From Manihot esculenta (Eukaryota; Streptophyta; Magnoliopsida; Malpighiales; Euphorbiaceae), in the NCBI RefSeq assembly GCF_001659605.2, contig NC_035175.2, forward strand, positions 31,839,705 to 31,903,704: 64,000 nucleotides of DNA. The letters are read 5' to 3'. This document shows, piece after piece, positions 1 through 10,532 of the stretch; position 1 is the stretch's first letter, and each line of letters starts with the position of its first letter. The position numbers and the translations under genes were made by a program. Under the pieces are notes generated by a model. The model was not told the DNA's origin. It saw nothing but the letters and a program-made list of their open reading frames with translations, and made no database searches.

Positions 1-29
1 TTTCTGTATATTTACTTTCAGCTGCTGTA

Positions 30-360
30 ATTTTTGTATTTTTTTTATTTTTATAGTTTAAATTTATAGTTTTGAGTTAAAAATATACATTGAAGCTATT
101 AGTTTGTTCGATGTATTAAAATTGTATGGTTTTTGTCAGTTTAGACTATTTTTTAGAAATTATTATGTAATTAAATTATTTTTAGTTGTTGATTTTATTT
201 AATTTAATTTTTTAAAATTTTTATGGATTAAAGTAAGTTATTAGTATTAAAATTATACTTTGAGCTATTAGTTTGTCCGATCTATAAAAATTATATGGTT
301 TTAGTAAGTTTAGACTATTTTTCAGAAACTATTATGAAATTAAATTATTTTTAGTTCATG
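30..360. repeat. degenerate AT-rich tandem repeat, period about 169 bp
   Basis: Two diverged copies of one segment lie head to tail. The string GCTATTAGTTTGT occurs at about 95 and again at about 264, and the following stretch with TTTAGACTATTTTT and TTAAATTATTTTTAG is shared at the same offset. This is AT-rich DNA just upstream of the hAT relic and may be its 5' non-coding part. I see no gene in 1-600. Confidence 0.55.
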
Positions 361-610
361 TATTTTTTTTTTTGTTTAATTTTTGTGAATTAAAATGTTA
401 GTTTTGAGTTAAATTAATAGTTGTAGATAAGAGTAAGACTTGTTTGATAATTAAAAATTTCATATCTATAAAATTTGTGTTAAATAGAAATTAAATTAAT
501 TTATGGACTATGAAGTTAGGTTAAAATTAAATTATGAAAAAAATATTTATCTTTCATGTATTTGACATTTGACATCTTTTAATTTTTATGAACAGTTATT
601 AAATATTAAA

Positions 611-720
611 TATATAAAATGTCTAGTGAAAGTGGTTCTGGTTCTATTCAAGGGGATAGTTTAAATATATAAAATGCCTCGTGGAAATGGTTCTGGTTCT
701 ACTCAAGGGGGTGGTAAACC
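611..720 (+). repeat. 55-bp tandem duplication over the hAT start codon
   Basis: TATATAAAATG occurs at 611 and again at 666, each followed by codons for a Gly/Ser-rich start (GGTTCTGGTTCTA). The relic therefore has two candidate start codons, at 619 and 674. The second is closer to the zinc finger and in frame with it, apart from one stop. Confidence 0.6.
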
Positions 721-1327
721 AAGTAACGATATTGGGTAGAAGTTTGCAACACCTATGAGAAATAAAGGAGAAATGATTTGCAATTTCTATGGAAGAAAAG
801 TCACCGGTGAAATAATAAGATTGAAATTGCACTTAACTAATATACCCGGTCAAATTGTAGGTTGTCATAAAGTTTATTCCCAAGTTGGGAAGGATATGGC
901 CGGCGTCCTGAAAGAATACCAGTTGGCTAAAAAGGATAAAGAAAAAAGAGAAAGAGAATTAGAAAAAGAAATGATAAATATAAATAGAATTGAAGATGAT
1001 TACAAGGAGGATATTAAAATGTAAATGGCGAGACAAGCGAGCATGAGACATTTGGAAGAAGATGAATTCAGAAAGAGAACTAGATCTAGATTTGATGTAG
1101 GTGGTACTAGCAGACAAATGTTGGATCGTTCTGCTACCACACGTGAGAGAGTTAGAGAAGCACAAAGATATGCGTAAGTATCTATACCGGCATCTCGATT
1201 GGCTGCCACAGAAGTTAAGCTAGGGAAAAGCAGAGCGCAACAAATGCAGCCAAAATTAAAAACTAAATGATTGAAGACACAAAAGGAGGCTTCCCTTCAG
1301 CATTGTTGAGTCAACGTGGACAAAGTC

Positions 1328-1858
1328 TGTTACCAAACCACTGCAAGTCTATACCCGATTCAGTCATGGACCCAAGTCAAAGCAACCACATATTGAGCCT
1401 CTAAATTAGTCAAAATTTTCAGTTATTTTTTAGTTATCTTTTAGTTAAATTGTTCCCTATTTTTAGGAGGGTATTCCTCCACTTTCCATTTCATGTGTTA
1501 GTTGAGGAGGGTGTTCCTCCATGTTGAAGTAGTGCTCCTTTGATGTAGGAAGCACTTTCTATTTCATGTTGTTAGTTGAGGAGGGTGTTCCTCTATGTTG
1601 AAGTAGTGCTCCTTAAATGTAGGAAGCAGTTATACTTCCTTTTTGTATTTAAGCAATAACATTAATGAAGAGTACAAGCTTCCAAAATCAATTAAGTCTT
1701 GAGCGCTTTAAGTCTCAGAGGTTCCAGGCTCCCTCTTTTAGAGCCTGAATTGTTAATAACCAGAAGTCGTAAAAAGACTCTTAACCCAAACACTCAAACT
1801 CCTGCCATACCCTTAACCCACCGACCCATAACTAGATCCACAACCCGGGACCATAACA
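1328..1858 (+). mobile_element. solo LTR inside the hAT relic, TSD AAGTC
   Basis: The 531-bp sequence begins TGTTACC and ends CATAACA and is flanked by AAGTC at 1323-1327 and 1859-1863. Removing it brings the hAT reading frame on both sides together locally. It contains a TATA-like TTTTGTATTTAAG near 1640 and the LTR-like motif AGGCTCCCTC. It has no internal retrotransposon part, so it is a solo LTR from recombination between two LTRs. Its 3' end (GGACCATAACA) resembles the end of the gypsy LTR at 4583-4956, suggesting a related family. Confidence 0.8.
1497..1640. repeat. 74-bp tandem repeat inside the solo LTR
   Basis: GTTAGTTGAGGAGGGTGTTC begins at 1497 and again at 1571, followed by near-identical sequence (GAAGTAGTGCTCCTT, ATGTAGGAAGCA). 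A shorter related piece, AGGAGGGTATTCCTCC, precedes them at about 1465. Confidence 0.75.
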
Positions 1859-4582
1859 AAGTCACTTTTAAGAACAGCGGCAGAAATTGACTCTAATGTA
1901 TCTCCACCTAGTGCTTATGAAATTGTAGAAGTTTATCTGAAAAATGAGTATAATGAAATGAAAAAATATAGTCTCATTTGATTGGATATGGAAGGAGAGG
2001 AGAGTTACTATAATGTATGATGATTGGAGTGGGCCAACATGTATGAGTATAGTAAATTTCCTTATCTACTCAAAGCACAGTGTTCCACAAATCTGTTGAT
2101 GCATCCAATGTGAAACATAAAGAAATTCATGAAATAGGCCATGAAAAGGTTATCCAAGTGGTAACGAACAACAAAGCTGCTATTAAATTAGAAGGGAAGA
2201 AATTCATGAAGAAATTCTCTAATCTATATTGGACTGCTCGTAGTGCTCATTGTATTGATTTGATTTTGGAAGATATTGGAAAGAAGTGTGAAAAAAATAA
2301 TTGACTAAGCTAAGGTAATTACCCAATTTATTTATAATCATAATTGGATGACCAATTATATGAAGAAATTCACGGACAATAGAGATATTATTCGACCTGG
2401 CATCACTAGATTTGCCAAAAATTTCATTGCTTTAGAGTCTATTGTCCGTTATAGGGTAGGGCTAAGGAATATGTTCGAATCAGAGCAATGGATAATGAGC
2501 AAATATGGACAAGTAACAAGTGCTCCAGCGCATGAAGCCAAGAAAATTGTGCTTAGCTTACGCAGCAAAAGAAGAAACTTTTGGGAGAGGGCACAATCAA
2601 TAATGAAAGTTCAAAAACCTCTCGATGGTTTTAAGATTAGTTGATGGGGATGAAAAGCCAACAATGAGATTTATATATGAGGCAATGGAGCAAGCAAAGT
2701 TGGCTATTAAAAAAAATCCAGAAGCTATTTGGAACATTGGAAAATAATCGATCATAAATGGAATTTTCAATTGTATCATGACTTCCATGCCGCTGATAAG
2801 AACATTGTGTATTATAATTTGATAGTTTAGAAAATTAAATTATTAAAGTAAGAAATAACTTATTATCTATTTTCATATTTTATTTTACAGGTCTTGTCTA
2901 AATCCTCAATATCAATATGGCCCACGTGATATTGAAAATGATAATGAAATCATATTGAGCCTAAAAAATGTGATTCAACGTCTAGAGGGAGATTTAGTAA
3001 ACCAAGGAAAAGCATTAAATCAAGTAAGTAACAAGCTAATTTTCAAATGTTTGAAACTTGAACTGTTGCTCTTGAACTTAAAGTTAACTTACTGGAATTT
3101 GGAACATGTAGACTCTACTTTTTCAGGACAAAATAGAGTTTTGGAACAATTTTGGCACAAAAGGCAATTAAATTCACTAATCCATGTACTAAATTTATAA
3201 AATAAGTATAAATTATTTTTGTACATTCATTTTAATACAACTAAATTTATTAAAATAATAAAAATTTAAAAATATTTTGCAGCTAAGTGATGGATTAATT
3301 ATGGAGGAAGTGCTCCAGAATTAAGAAAAACTGCTATCAAAGTGTTGAGCCAAACAACTTTGGCTTCAAACTGCGAGAGAATTGGAGCACATTTTCCTTC
3401 ATTCACACAAAGATAAGAAACAAATTGAAGTATCAAAAGTTACATGCACTCGTCTTTATGCACTACAACATGAGGCTGAAAGTTAGAAATATAACAAGAA
3501 AAAGCCAACAAGAGTTAGATAGGAGATACGATACAATTAATTTGGATTATACTTTTGAAGAAGATGATCTATTAAACTCTTGGTTGGAAGTAAGGGAATC
3601 TCCACTACTTGATAGACGATCAAATCTATGGTTGGATGATGAAGAGGAGGGTATTAATAAGTTTGAATCTGCAACTCAAACTCAAGGACAACAAAGTGGT
3701 GCTGGTGATGATTCTTTTATTTTATCCAGCTCTAATAGTGATGATGATGGTGGTGGCGGTGGTGATCAAGGTGGAGGAGGAATCACAGTTGAAGGAGGTG
3801 GTAGTCATAGTTCACAAGATCCACCTAGTCAAAAGCAAAGTGGAACTATAATTATTTCTGAACCATCTCCAATGCGTACATATCAAAGATCACGAGGCTC
3901 TCATAGTTCTAGTACAATTCTAGTACTGGTGGTGCTGAAACATCCCAAACAAAGGGTAAGGGTGGTGCATATGAGGAGGAGGGGTCAATTGATTCATCAA
4001 ATTATGGATACGGCTTTAGCACGTATAATTCAAATTTTATATATGGTGGTGGACCTAATGGTAGCTCATCAACCGAAGATACTTCATCAAATTATGGGTT
4101 CCATGCCAATTTGGAGAGGGTGCCATATCCAACAAATTATCCTCCTACATATTCATAGTACCATTTATCAGGAGCAGAGTCAGCTTCATCGTGCCCTCAA
4201 CAGCCAACTTATGGTGATCCTAATGATTTACAGGCACTGTTCACATGGAAAATGGGGCTGGTTTAGATGTGGCTGTTAAATTCTAAATTTTAAACTTCTG
4301 TTGCTGCGAGTGCAAATAAACTGAACTTATTTAAGCTTCAAAGAATCTTGATTTTTCCAGTTATACTTTTGTATTTAAAAAGCTAGTTGAAATTAATGAA
4401 AAGGCAGCTAAGTGCATTCCAAGATTAAGTCTCCTAAATGCCCAGAGATCGAAGGGTTCTCTCCAACTAGCCATTTCAATTCTCATACAAGGACACAACC
4501 ACAAAGGCCAAAAACACTAGTAAATCTCAACCCAGCAGATCTCTCTGTTAATCACCCATCACCCATTGATACAATTACAAAC

Positions 4583-4956
4583 TTTTATGGATAACTGATA
4601 GATTAAATCAATAACATCCATAGCAAACAAATTATATTCATCTATTATCTTATCTCTAGTATCTTATCTTATCTTATGCGTTTATTATTAGATTTCTGTT
4701 ATCCTATCTTAGAAGCTCTTTATCTAATAGTTGCTTTTATTAGACTTCTATTCTAATTAAAAATACTATATGATTGTATGAATCTCTACTATATAAGAGG
4801 TTTATTTTTATTCAATAAAGCAAATATAATTTATTTCTAAAATTGTGAGATTTAAAACTCTTTCATTAACGGGTTTGAGGTGTTAAAAGCTCCCTCTAAT
4901 GAGCTCCTTTTTCCATCATCTAGTTGTGACACGATCTGTGACCTAGGACCATAACA
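4583..4956 (+). repeat. 5' LTR of the deleted gypsy element
   Basis: This 374-bp LTR ends GGACCATAACA. Its first bases have drifted (TTTTATGG against TGTTATGG in the 3' copy). A TATA-like CTATATAAGAGG lies near 4788. It aligns with 5434-5457 and 8102-8402, sharing AACATCCATAGCAAACA and CTCTAGTATCTTATC. Confidence 0.85.
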
Positions 4957-4958
4957 AC

Positions 4959-4971
4959 TTAGTATCAGAGC
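4959..4971 (+). other. primer-binding site (initiator-Met tRNA type)
   Basis: TTAGTATCAGAGC lies two bases after the 5' LTR. It is one change from the usual plant TGGTATCAGAGC, which pairs with the 3' end of initiator methionine tRNA. Confidence 0.75.
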
Positions 4972-5312
4972 AAGACATCATGGGAGATCAATCCAGTTTA
5001 CAACAGAAACTGAATTTCTAAATCCAATTATCTGAGGAACGGTATCAACAAATGTACTAGAGAAGTTGAACTCCTTAATGATCACGATTGAATGACTGAG
5101 GTCAGCAAATTTTCAAACTAGTTTGCACCTTCAACAAGGAGGCAAACCAGAACCGAGATATATCGAGTAGTAGCCAACAAAATTTTGGTTAACAAATGAA
5201 TAAGAGAATAGAGGTACCTGTGGTGCCTTAAAATGTCAAAGTTGACTTTTCCACATGTAATGAAAAGGGACGTAGTGTTGTTGCTTTTGGTCTAGACACC
5301 CAAGTTTAGAAA

Positions 5313-5423
5313 TTATTAGTTACTTGGCAAGACTGTCCTGAATCTAAAGCTACATACGAGTTGAACAATTATTTTCAGGTTGCATATTCTCCCTTTGAGC
5401 TTGAGGACAGGCTTTTTTTCTAA
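5313..5423 (+). pseudogene. 3' end of gypsy pol: chromodomain-like tail
   Basis: The frame that contains GTT at 5319 reads LLVTWQDCPES-ATYEL and ends FELEDRL-F, stop TAA at 5421-5423, immediately before a polypurine tract. The order W-x-D/G-C-P, ATYE and LEDK/R-L is the usual end of plant chromovirus integrase. Upstream (4972-5310) I see only scattered gag/pol-like fragments with no open frame. It is a remnant of a Reina/Tekay-type polyprotein; lineage not certain. Confidence 0.7.
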
Positions 5424-5433
5424 AGGGGAGTGA
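5422..5433 (+). other. polypurine tract of the deleted gypsy element
   Basis: AAAGGGGAGTGA directly precedes the 3' LTR start TGTTATGG at 5434, in the position of a plus-strand priming site. Confidence 0.75.
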
Positions 5434-5457
5434 TGTTATGGATAACAAATAGATTAA
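5434..5457 (+). repeat. first 24 bp of the split gypsy 3' LTR
   Basis: TGTTATGGATAACAAATAG matches the drifted start of the 5' LTR (TTTTATGGATAACTGATAG). The copia element enters after ATTAA (5453-5457), and the LTR resumes at 8102. Confidence 0.85.
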
Positions 5458-5650
5458 TGTTGACCAATATAGAAGGTTCCTAATTAAAAGGATTCAGATT
5501 TTTGGGGTCCTAATTAGACTTAATTGTAGGGATTTTATTCTTATTGTAAATATTTCTAATTTAAATTGATTTTTTGTGTATAAATACTCAAACCTTTATA
5601 AAGATTAATTCAATTGGAATAGAATCAAAAATTCCTCTCACAATTCATCA
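5458..5650 (+). repeat. 5' LTR of the copia element
   Basis: 193 bp, TGTTGACC to TTCATCA. The TATA-like TGTATAAATACTC near 5577 is shared with the 3' LTR. The 3' copy (115 bp) lacks about 75 bp of the middle, the stretch around CTAATTAGACTTAATTG. Confidence 0.85.
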
Positions 5651-5662
5651 TGGTATCAAAGC
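5651..5662 (+). other. primer-binding site of the copia element
   Basis: TGGTATCAAAGC follows the 5' LTR directly; it matches the initiator-Met type TGGTATCAGAGC except for one base. Confidence 0.8.
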
Positions 5663-6099
5663 TTTTTCTTGATTTTAAGGTTTAAACACTGTTCGACGCT
5701 GCTAAGCTGTCCAATCCAATTCGGCACTGTTTTCGACCCTTTTTCGACCATCCCATGCCGCTACATGGTCTTTTGGTGATTTCGTTGGATTCTCTTGTGT
5801 GTACAACTTGGTTCTATTGTGTGGACTCATAACTTGATTCACTTTTTTCCCGCGTGGGAGACGTTTTCCGAGTATTTTTTTCGACCGTGATTCTTTTCGG
5901 CAAACTTGTCTTTAAGACGCGCCTCTAATCTGCTTGGACCCGTGCCTTTTTCATCGGTGAACAATAATTCTTTCTTTAGTAACAGTAATTTTCCATTGTT
6001 TTTATAGAAAAAGGGTGTTTTTTTTCCTTGAAATGGCAGTGACTTGTGTGTGTAATGTAAGGACTTCTAATAATGCTTCTATTTCGTCTTTTGATTATG

Positions 6100-7975
6100 C
6101 TCCATAGATTATTGATTCGGGTGCAAATAGACATGATGAGCACCTCTAAAAACTTCCTTAATTATCTTTCATGTCTACAAAAAAGACACTATCAGAATTG
6201 CAGATGGTTCTTCCACTCCTATCTCTAAAACAAAAACCATTGTGAAGCCTATTCAGTGTCATAAATCTTCCTCTTCTCCATCTAGTGAGCCATCTCTAAA
6301 CCTTGAGCCATTGATGATCTAAATAAACCAATTGCTCAAAGAAAATGAGTTAGGTCTTGCACAAAGCACTCTATTTCTAACTCTCTCTCTTATGATTCTT
6401 TGTATCATTCTATAGAGCCTTTGTCTTGTCTATTTCCTTTGTGTCTATCCCACAGGATTAGAAGGAAGTTCTCAAAGATTCTAATTGGAAGGGAGCAATG
6501 ATTGAAGAAATAAAAGTCTTGGCTAAAAATGAGACCTGGGAGTTGATGTTTCTTCCACCTGGAAAAATACCAGTTGGCTGCAAATGGATATTGACTGTGA
6601 AATACAAAGCAAATGGATCAATTGAAAGATTCAAGGTCAGACTAGTTGCAAAAGGATAAACTCAAACCTATGGAGTGGATTACTATGAGAGATTTACCCT
6701 GCTGCTACAATGAACTTAATCAGAGTATTGCTATCTTGCGCTGCCAACCTTAATTGAGACCTACAGCAATTTGATGTGAAAAATGCATTCCTCCATGGAG
6801 ACTTAGAGGAAAAAGTGTATATGGAAATCCCTCCTAGATTTGCTGATGAAAAAATACAAGGAAACGTGTGCAGGTTAAAAAAAGCATTGTATGAGTTGAA
6901 ACGATCACCCAGAGCTTGGTTTGATCGATTCAACAGAGTTACGATTTCCTTTAGCTATCAACAGAGCAATGCTGACTATACCCTATTTATCAGATATTAC
7001 AAAGGTAAAATTGGTCTTCTCATAGTTTATGTTGATGACATAGTAAGGATAGGGGATGACACTGAAGAGATGACTCGACTGAAAAAGCTTTTGGCTCAGA
7101 AGTTCGAAATTAAAAATCTAGGAAAACTACAATATTTCCTAGGAATCGAAGTTGCCAGATCAAAGAAGAGAATCTTAGAGAAAATACATTCTAAATATTT
7201 TGGAAGCAACTGGTATATTAGGTTGTAAATCAACAGAGACTCACATTGAGAGCAATCATAAGCTACAAGCACGAATTGATGAATTAGTGGATATTGGCAC
7301 ATATCAGAGGTTAGCAGGCAGACTGATTTATCCTTCGCATACTCGACTAGACATAGCATATGCAATTAGCTTAGTCAGTCAATTTATGCATGATTCTCAT
7401 GAGTCTCACATGCAAGCTGTTTTTCGCATTTTGCGATACTTGAAGGCTACTCCTGGAAAAAGCCTCCTATTCTCTAAACACGGTCATCTCCGCATTCACT
7501 TATTCATAGATGTAGATTAGGCTGGATCCCTTGATGATAGGAGATCGACTAATGGTTACTGCACACTTATGGAAGGAAACCTTATTACTTCTAGAAGCAA
7601 AAAAATAAATTGTTGTTACTCGATCAAATGCTAAGGCGAAATATAGAACAATAGCATAAGGTGTTTGTGAACTCCTATGATTACAGAGATTATTGAAGGA
7701 ATTGAAACTATTGGAGAGGGATAAACTTCTCTCGTACTGTGACAACAAAACTACCATCAGTATAACTCATAATCCGGTTCAACATGACCGAACGAAGCAC
7801 ATTGAGATTGATCGACACTTCATTAAAGAGAAGTTAATAAATGGTGTCTTGTGATTGGATCATGCGACTTTTGATGAACAGCTGGCTAATATATTTATCA
7901 AAGGGCTCAGCAACAAGACCTATCACACCTTAGTTTGCAAGTTGGGCATGTATGATATATATACACCAACTTGAG
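6100..7975 (+). pseudogene. Ty1/copia pol relic: protease motif, RT, RNase H
   Basis: Near 6105 the sequence reads WIIDSGAN-H, the copia protease active site. Integrase is missing: the frame passes from the protease (about 6245) through a Ser-rich linker to the RT start (about 6440: Q-D-KEVLKDSNWKGAM). RT shows ETWEL near 6530, LVAKG followed by a stop near 6650, KNAFLHGDLEEKVYM at 6779-6823, ALYELK-SPRAWFDRF near 6880 and the catalytic YVDDI at 7028-7042. RNase H follows (SHMQAVFRILRYLKATPGK near 7405; AEYR-like and HIEIDRHFIKEK near 7800-7830). In-frame stops (for example in LVAKG-stop-TQ) and frameshifts make it a pseudogene. Confidence 0.85.
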
Positions 7976-7981
7976 AGAGAG

Positions 7982-8096
7982 TGTTTACCAAAACAGAAGG
8001 ATTCAGATCTTTGGGATCCTATATGTATAAATACTCAAATCTTATAAAGATTAATTCAATTGAAATAGAATAAAAAATTCCTCACAAAATTCTTCA
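7982..8096 (+). repeat. 3' LTR of the copia element (shortened)
   Basis: TGTTTACC to TTCTTCA, preceded by the purine tract GAGAGAGAG. It aligns with the 5' LTR at both ends but carries an internal deletion. Confidence 0.85.
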
Positions 8097-8101
8097 ATTA
8101 A

Positions 8102-8402
8102 ATCCATAACATCCATAGCAAACAGATTACGTTTATTTATTATCTTACCTCTAGTATCTTATCTTATTTTATGCGTTTGTTATTAGATTTTTATTCTTTT
8201 ATCTTAGGAGCTATTTATTTAATAATTGCTTGTATTAGACTTCTCTAATTAGAAGTACCACTATATAAGAAGTTTATTTTTATTCAATAAAGCAATGAGA
8301 ATTAAGACTCATTAACGAGTCTAAGGTTTTAAGAGCTCCCTCTGATGAGATTCTTTCTTTTCGATTATCTCGTAACACGATCCGTGTCTCAGGACCGTAT
8401 CA
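8102..8402 (+). repeat. remainder of the split gypsy 3' LTR
   Basis: The LTR resumes after the copia insert (AATCCATAACATCC) and ends GGACCGTATCA at 8402, followed by the TSD CAAAC. It matches the 5' LTR with moderate divergence. Confidence 0.85.
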
Positions 8403-8407
8403 CAAAC

Positions 8408-9783
8408 TCAAGTTTGTAACAAAACTCATACTATGTCCTTACTATTTGACCTTCAAAGGCCAACTTTCCTAGCAAAAGTATGACAACTCTCAAGGTTACT
8501 TCTACTTCTAGCCCTCAACCTTCTGAAGCTGACATCTGTAATCTCAGAATTTCCAGAGTTGTCTTACATAATGTCATATAACCTCTATAATGTCAGTACA
8601 CAGAAGGCAATAGGTTTCAGGCTCTAAAGATGGTTGGATGGAGTTGACCTGAAAGTGGCAATAGTAGCACAGCAGATACTGGAATGAATTGTATTGGAAC
8701 CTCAGCATTTTTTTCTAGTAGACAGATTCCAATATAATATCAACCTAAGTTAAATTATCACAAGTCACCAGTGATCGGTAAAGGTTGCTGGTGATTGGAG
8801 ACAGCCAGGAGTGACTAATGGTAGTCTGTAGACTACTCGTGTGTGTTTATGTGATTTCCTATCAGGTTTCTTTCTTTTTTAGTAAATTTATAAAATCTAG
8901 ATTTGAAATGGCTGAATTTTCCCTTTGACCAAAAAAATGTTGTGGACTAATATTACTAGGCACCCGAAACATCAAAAGATGCAAAAAATGTTAGCAAGAA
9001 AACATTTTTCATGAAACAAATAGAGCCTATGAAGCACTTTTTCTTTTTTAAAAAAAGTTCCCTAAAAAAAGCCTATATTATACATGTTTAAAATTGCCAA
9101 AAAGCATAAGTTCATATAATAAAAAATTAAATCAAAATAATTGCTGAACTTCTTTTCTTTGTCCTGCATCATTATACTGCAGTTCAAAAGAATCCAGCCT
9201 TGAGTTTTGAATTTCACAGTAGCAACAATTTTTCAACCCATACTTGGCTACTTGCATGGCAAACTTACAATTTTAGAACTTCACTTGGAAACAACTTGTA
9301 TTCTTTTTTAGAAAACAATAATCATGACATAAGACATGTTTCCTGAATTCACTATTGAATCTATATGGAACAAGGAAAGTTACCAACAAAAACTACTAGT
9401 TGTTTAACATCTACAATCTACTCACCAGCTCACACTTGTAAGCCAAAAATAACTAGCAAGCAAAATTTATTTCGAAACAAGAAAAATCCTAGAAAGTAAT
9501 TAACATACCTCTTGTAAATGGGGAATCAGACAAGATTTCTATGTAGGAAAATTTTGTAGATAACCTAAACTTACATAATTAAGAATTAAATCAAAATAAT
9601 TTCTGCACTTTTGCTGCAGCATATCAGTAGGCAAAATACATGTCAGATGTATTCAAATTGAGCACCCAAGTGCTGTAAATGAAATAACAATGACAACCTA
9701 AAAATGCAAATATCTGAAAACTCATGTAATACATTATCAAATCAGAAGTGTCAACCCAAAATTACCTTATATCATAAACCTAA
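8408..9783. other. no gene recognised
   Basis: About 1.4 kb of AT-rich sequence without a convincing open frame or element end on either strand. It lies 3' of the minus-strand gene at 10533-11318, so it could be intron or 3' flank of that gene. I searched it by eye for a further exon and found none. Confidence 0.5.
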
Positions 9784-10147
9784 CATTGTGTTTGGATAGG
9801 CAAAAGGAAAAAGATGAGGAAAATAGAAGAAGATTAATAGTTAAGAAGGAAAATAACAGTTTGTTGTTGCATTTGGATAAAGGGAGGAAAATATTGAAAG
9901 GAAAGTTGTTTTTTGAATGATAAAACTATAATTTTATCCCCAAACTTTCAAAGACAATCTAGAAAATATAGGGATATATTTCTACTTTCAAACGTTTTCC
10001 TCCTACTTTCTCCCGATTTGGAGAGAAAGTGGGAGTGAAATGTAAAAGTTATTTTCCTCCCAGAATTTTATTGCCTCCTTATTTTCTAAGTTTATTTTCC
10101 TCTCTGATTTCCTTCCTCACTTATTTTCCCTCAATCCAAACATGTGC
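9784..10147. mobile_element. MITE-like element, TAA target duplication
   Basis: A 364-bp element with inverted ends: CATTGTGTTTGGAT at the left, and the right end reads GCACATGTTTGGAT on the other strand. The purine-rich subterminal sequence is also mirrored (GGAAAA against TTTTCC). TAA flanks it at 9781-9783 and 10148-10150, as in Tourist/PIF-Harbinger MITEs. It has no coding capacity. The family call rests only on the 3-bp TAA duplication and the GTTTGGAT end. Confidence 0.6.
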
Positions 10148-10532
10148 TAAAACTCACTGAACTTTTCTTTGCTCAAGAAGAAAAATACATTGTGCATACC
10201 AAATTACTAGTCACGTGTTGCCACAGAATTTTATTATCTGCTATTTATAAGTCTGTGACAATCATGTTATTAAATTGTGCACAAAGGAAAAAAGTAACCG
10301 GATTTGGCACTACATACAATATGAACTTCTCAGCAATCCGTGAAAAACCCTTCCCCAACCTATTCTGGTAAGGAAAGAGAGGGAGAGGGAGGGAGGGAAG
10401 GGATGATCAATCTCTTTCAACCCATTGAAATAGATTAGAACAACAACAAAAGGAAACACCAATTTGGTACAAACAATACAAAATTCATAAGGAGCAGAAA
10501 AAAAAAATCAAGTAACCAGTGATGAAGCTTAC

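Larger units (their letters stand above)
619..4158 (+). pseudogene. hAT-family transposase relic (BED finger to dimerisation domain)
   Basis: This is a decayed DNA transposon gene. In order it shows a Gly/Ser start (674); a BED-type zinc finger at about 755-900, with the pattern C-x2-(C changed to Y), KVTG, RLK-HL and PGQIVGC; a charged Lys/Glu stretch; the catalytic RNase H-like part at about 2060-2300 (SVDAS, VVTNN, YWTARSAHCIDL); the RFA-LxS-RVGLR-MFES block at 2390-2500; a KFWERA-like block near 2580; and the C-terminal hAT dimerisation part (about 3290-3560) followed by an acidic, Gly/Ser-rich tail to a TAG at 4156-4158. The first BED cysteine pair is damaged (CNFYG where CxxCG is expected). 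Many stops and frameshifts interrupt it, including one near 3900, and a solo LTR splits it. I found no terminal inverted repeats, so the element ends are unknown. The family call is firm; activity is excluded. Confidence 0.85.
5458..8096 (+). mobile_element. Ty1/copia element lacking most of gag and integrase, TSD ATTAA
   Basis: LTRs at 5458-5650 and 7982-8096 flank a 2.3-kb internal region. ATTAA lies at 5453-5457 and 8097-8101. The internal region keeps a protease motif, reverse transcriptase and RNase H pieces, a primer site and a purine tract. It sits within the 3' LTR of an older gypsy element, so it is the younger of the two. Confidence 0.9.
4583..8402 (+). mobile_element. internally deleted Ty3/gypsy chromovirus-like element, TSD CAAAC
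   Basis: The 5' LTR is 4583-4956, the internal part only 4957-5433, and the 3' LTR is 5434-5457 plus 8102-8402, split by a copia insertion. The 5-bp duplication CAAAC lies at 4578-4582 and 8403-8407. The internal part keeps a primer-binding site, a fragment of coding sequence ending in a chromodomain-like tail, and a polypurine tract; everything between was lost before insertion or later. Once the copia insert is removed, the element is about 1.2 kb with both LTRs, like a non-autonomous derivative. Confidence 0.85.

Noticed and set aside
1304..1858. First guess for the solo LTR start at TGTTGAG (1304).
   Set aside because: Its flank (AGCAT) does not match the right flank (AAGTC). Starting at TGTTACC (1328) gives an exact AAGTC duplication.
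3609..3851. 80-codon frame within the acidic hAT tail.
   Set aside because: It is an alternative reading of the Gly/Asp-rich tail of the transposase.
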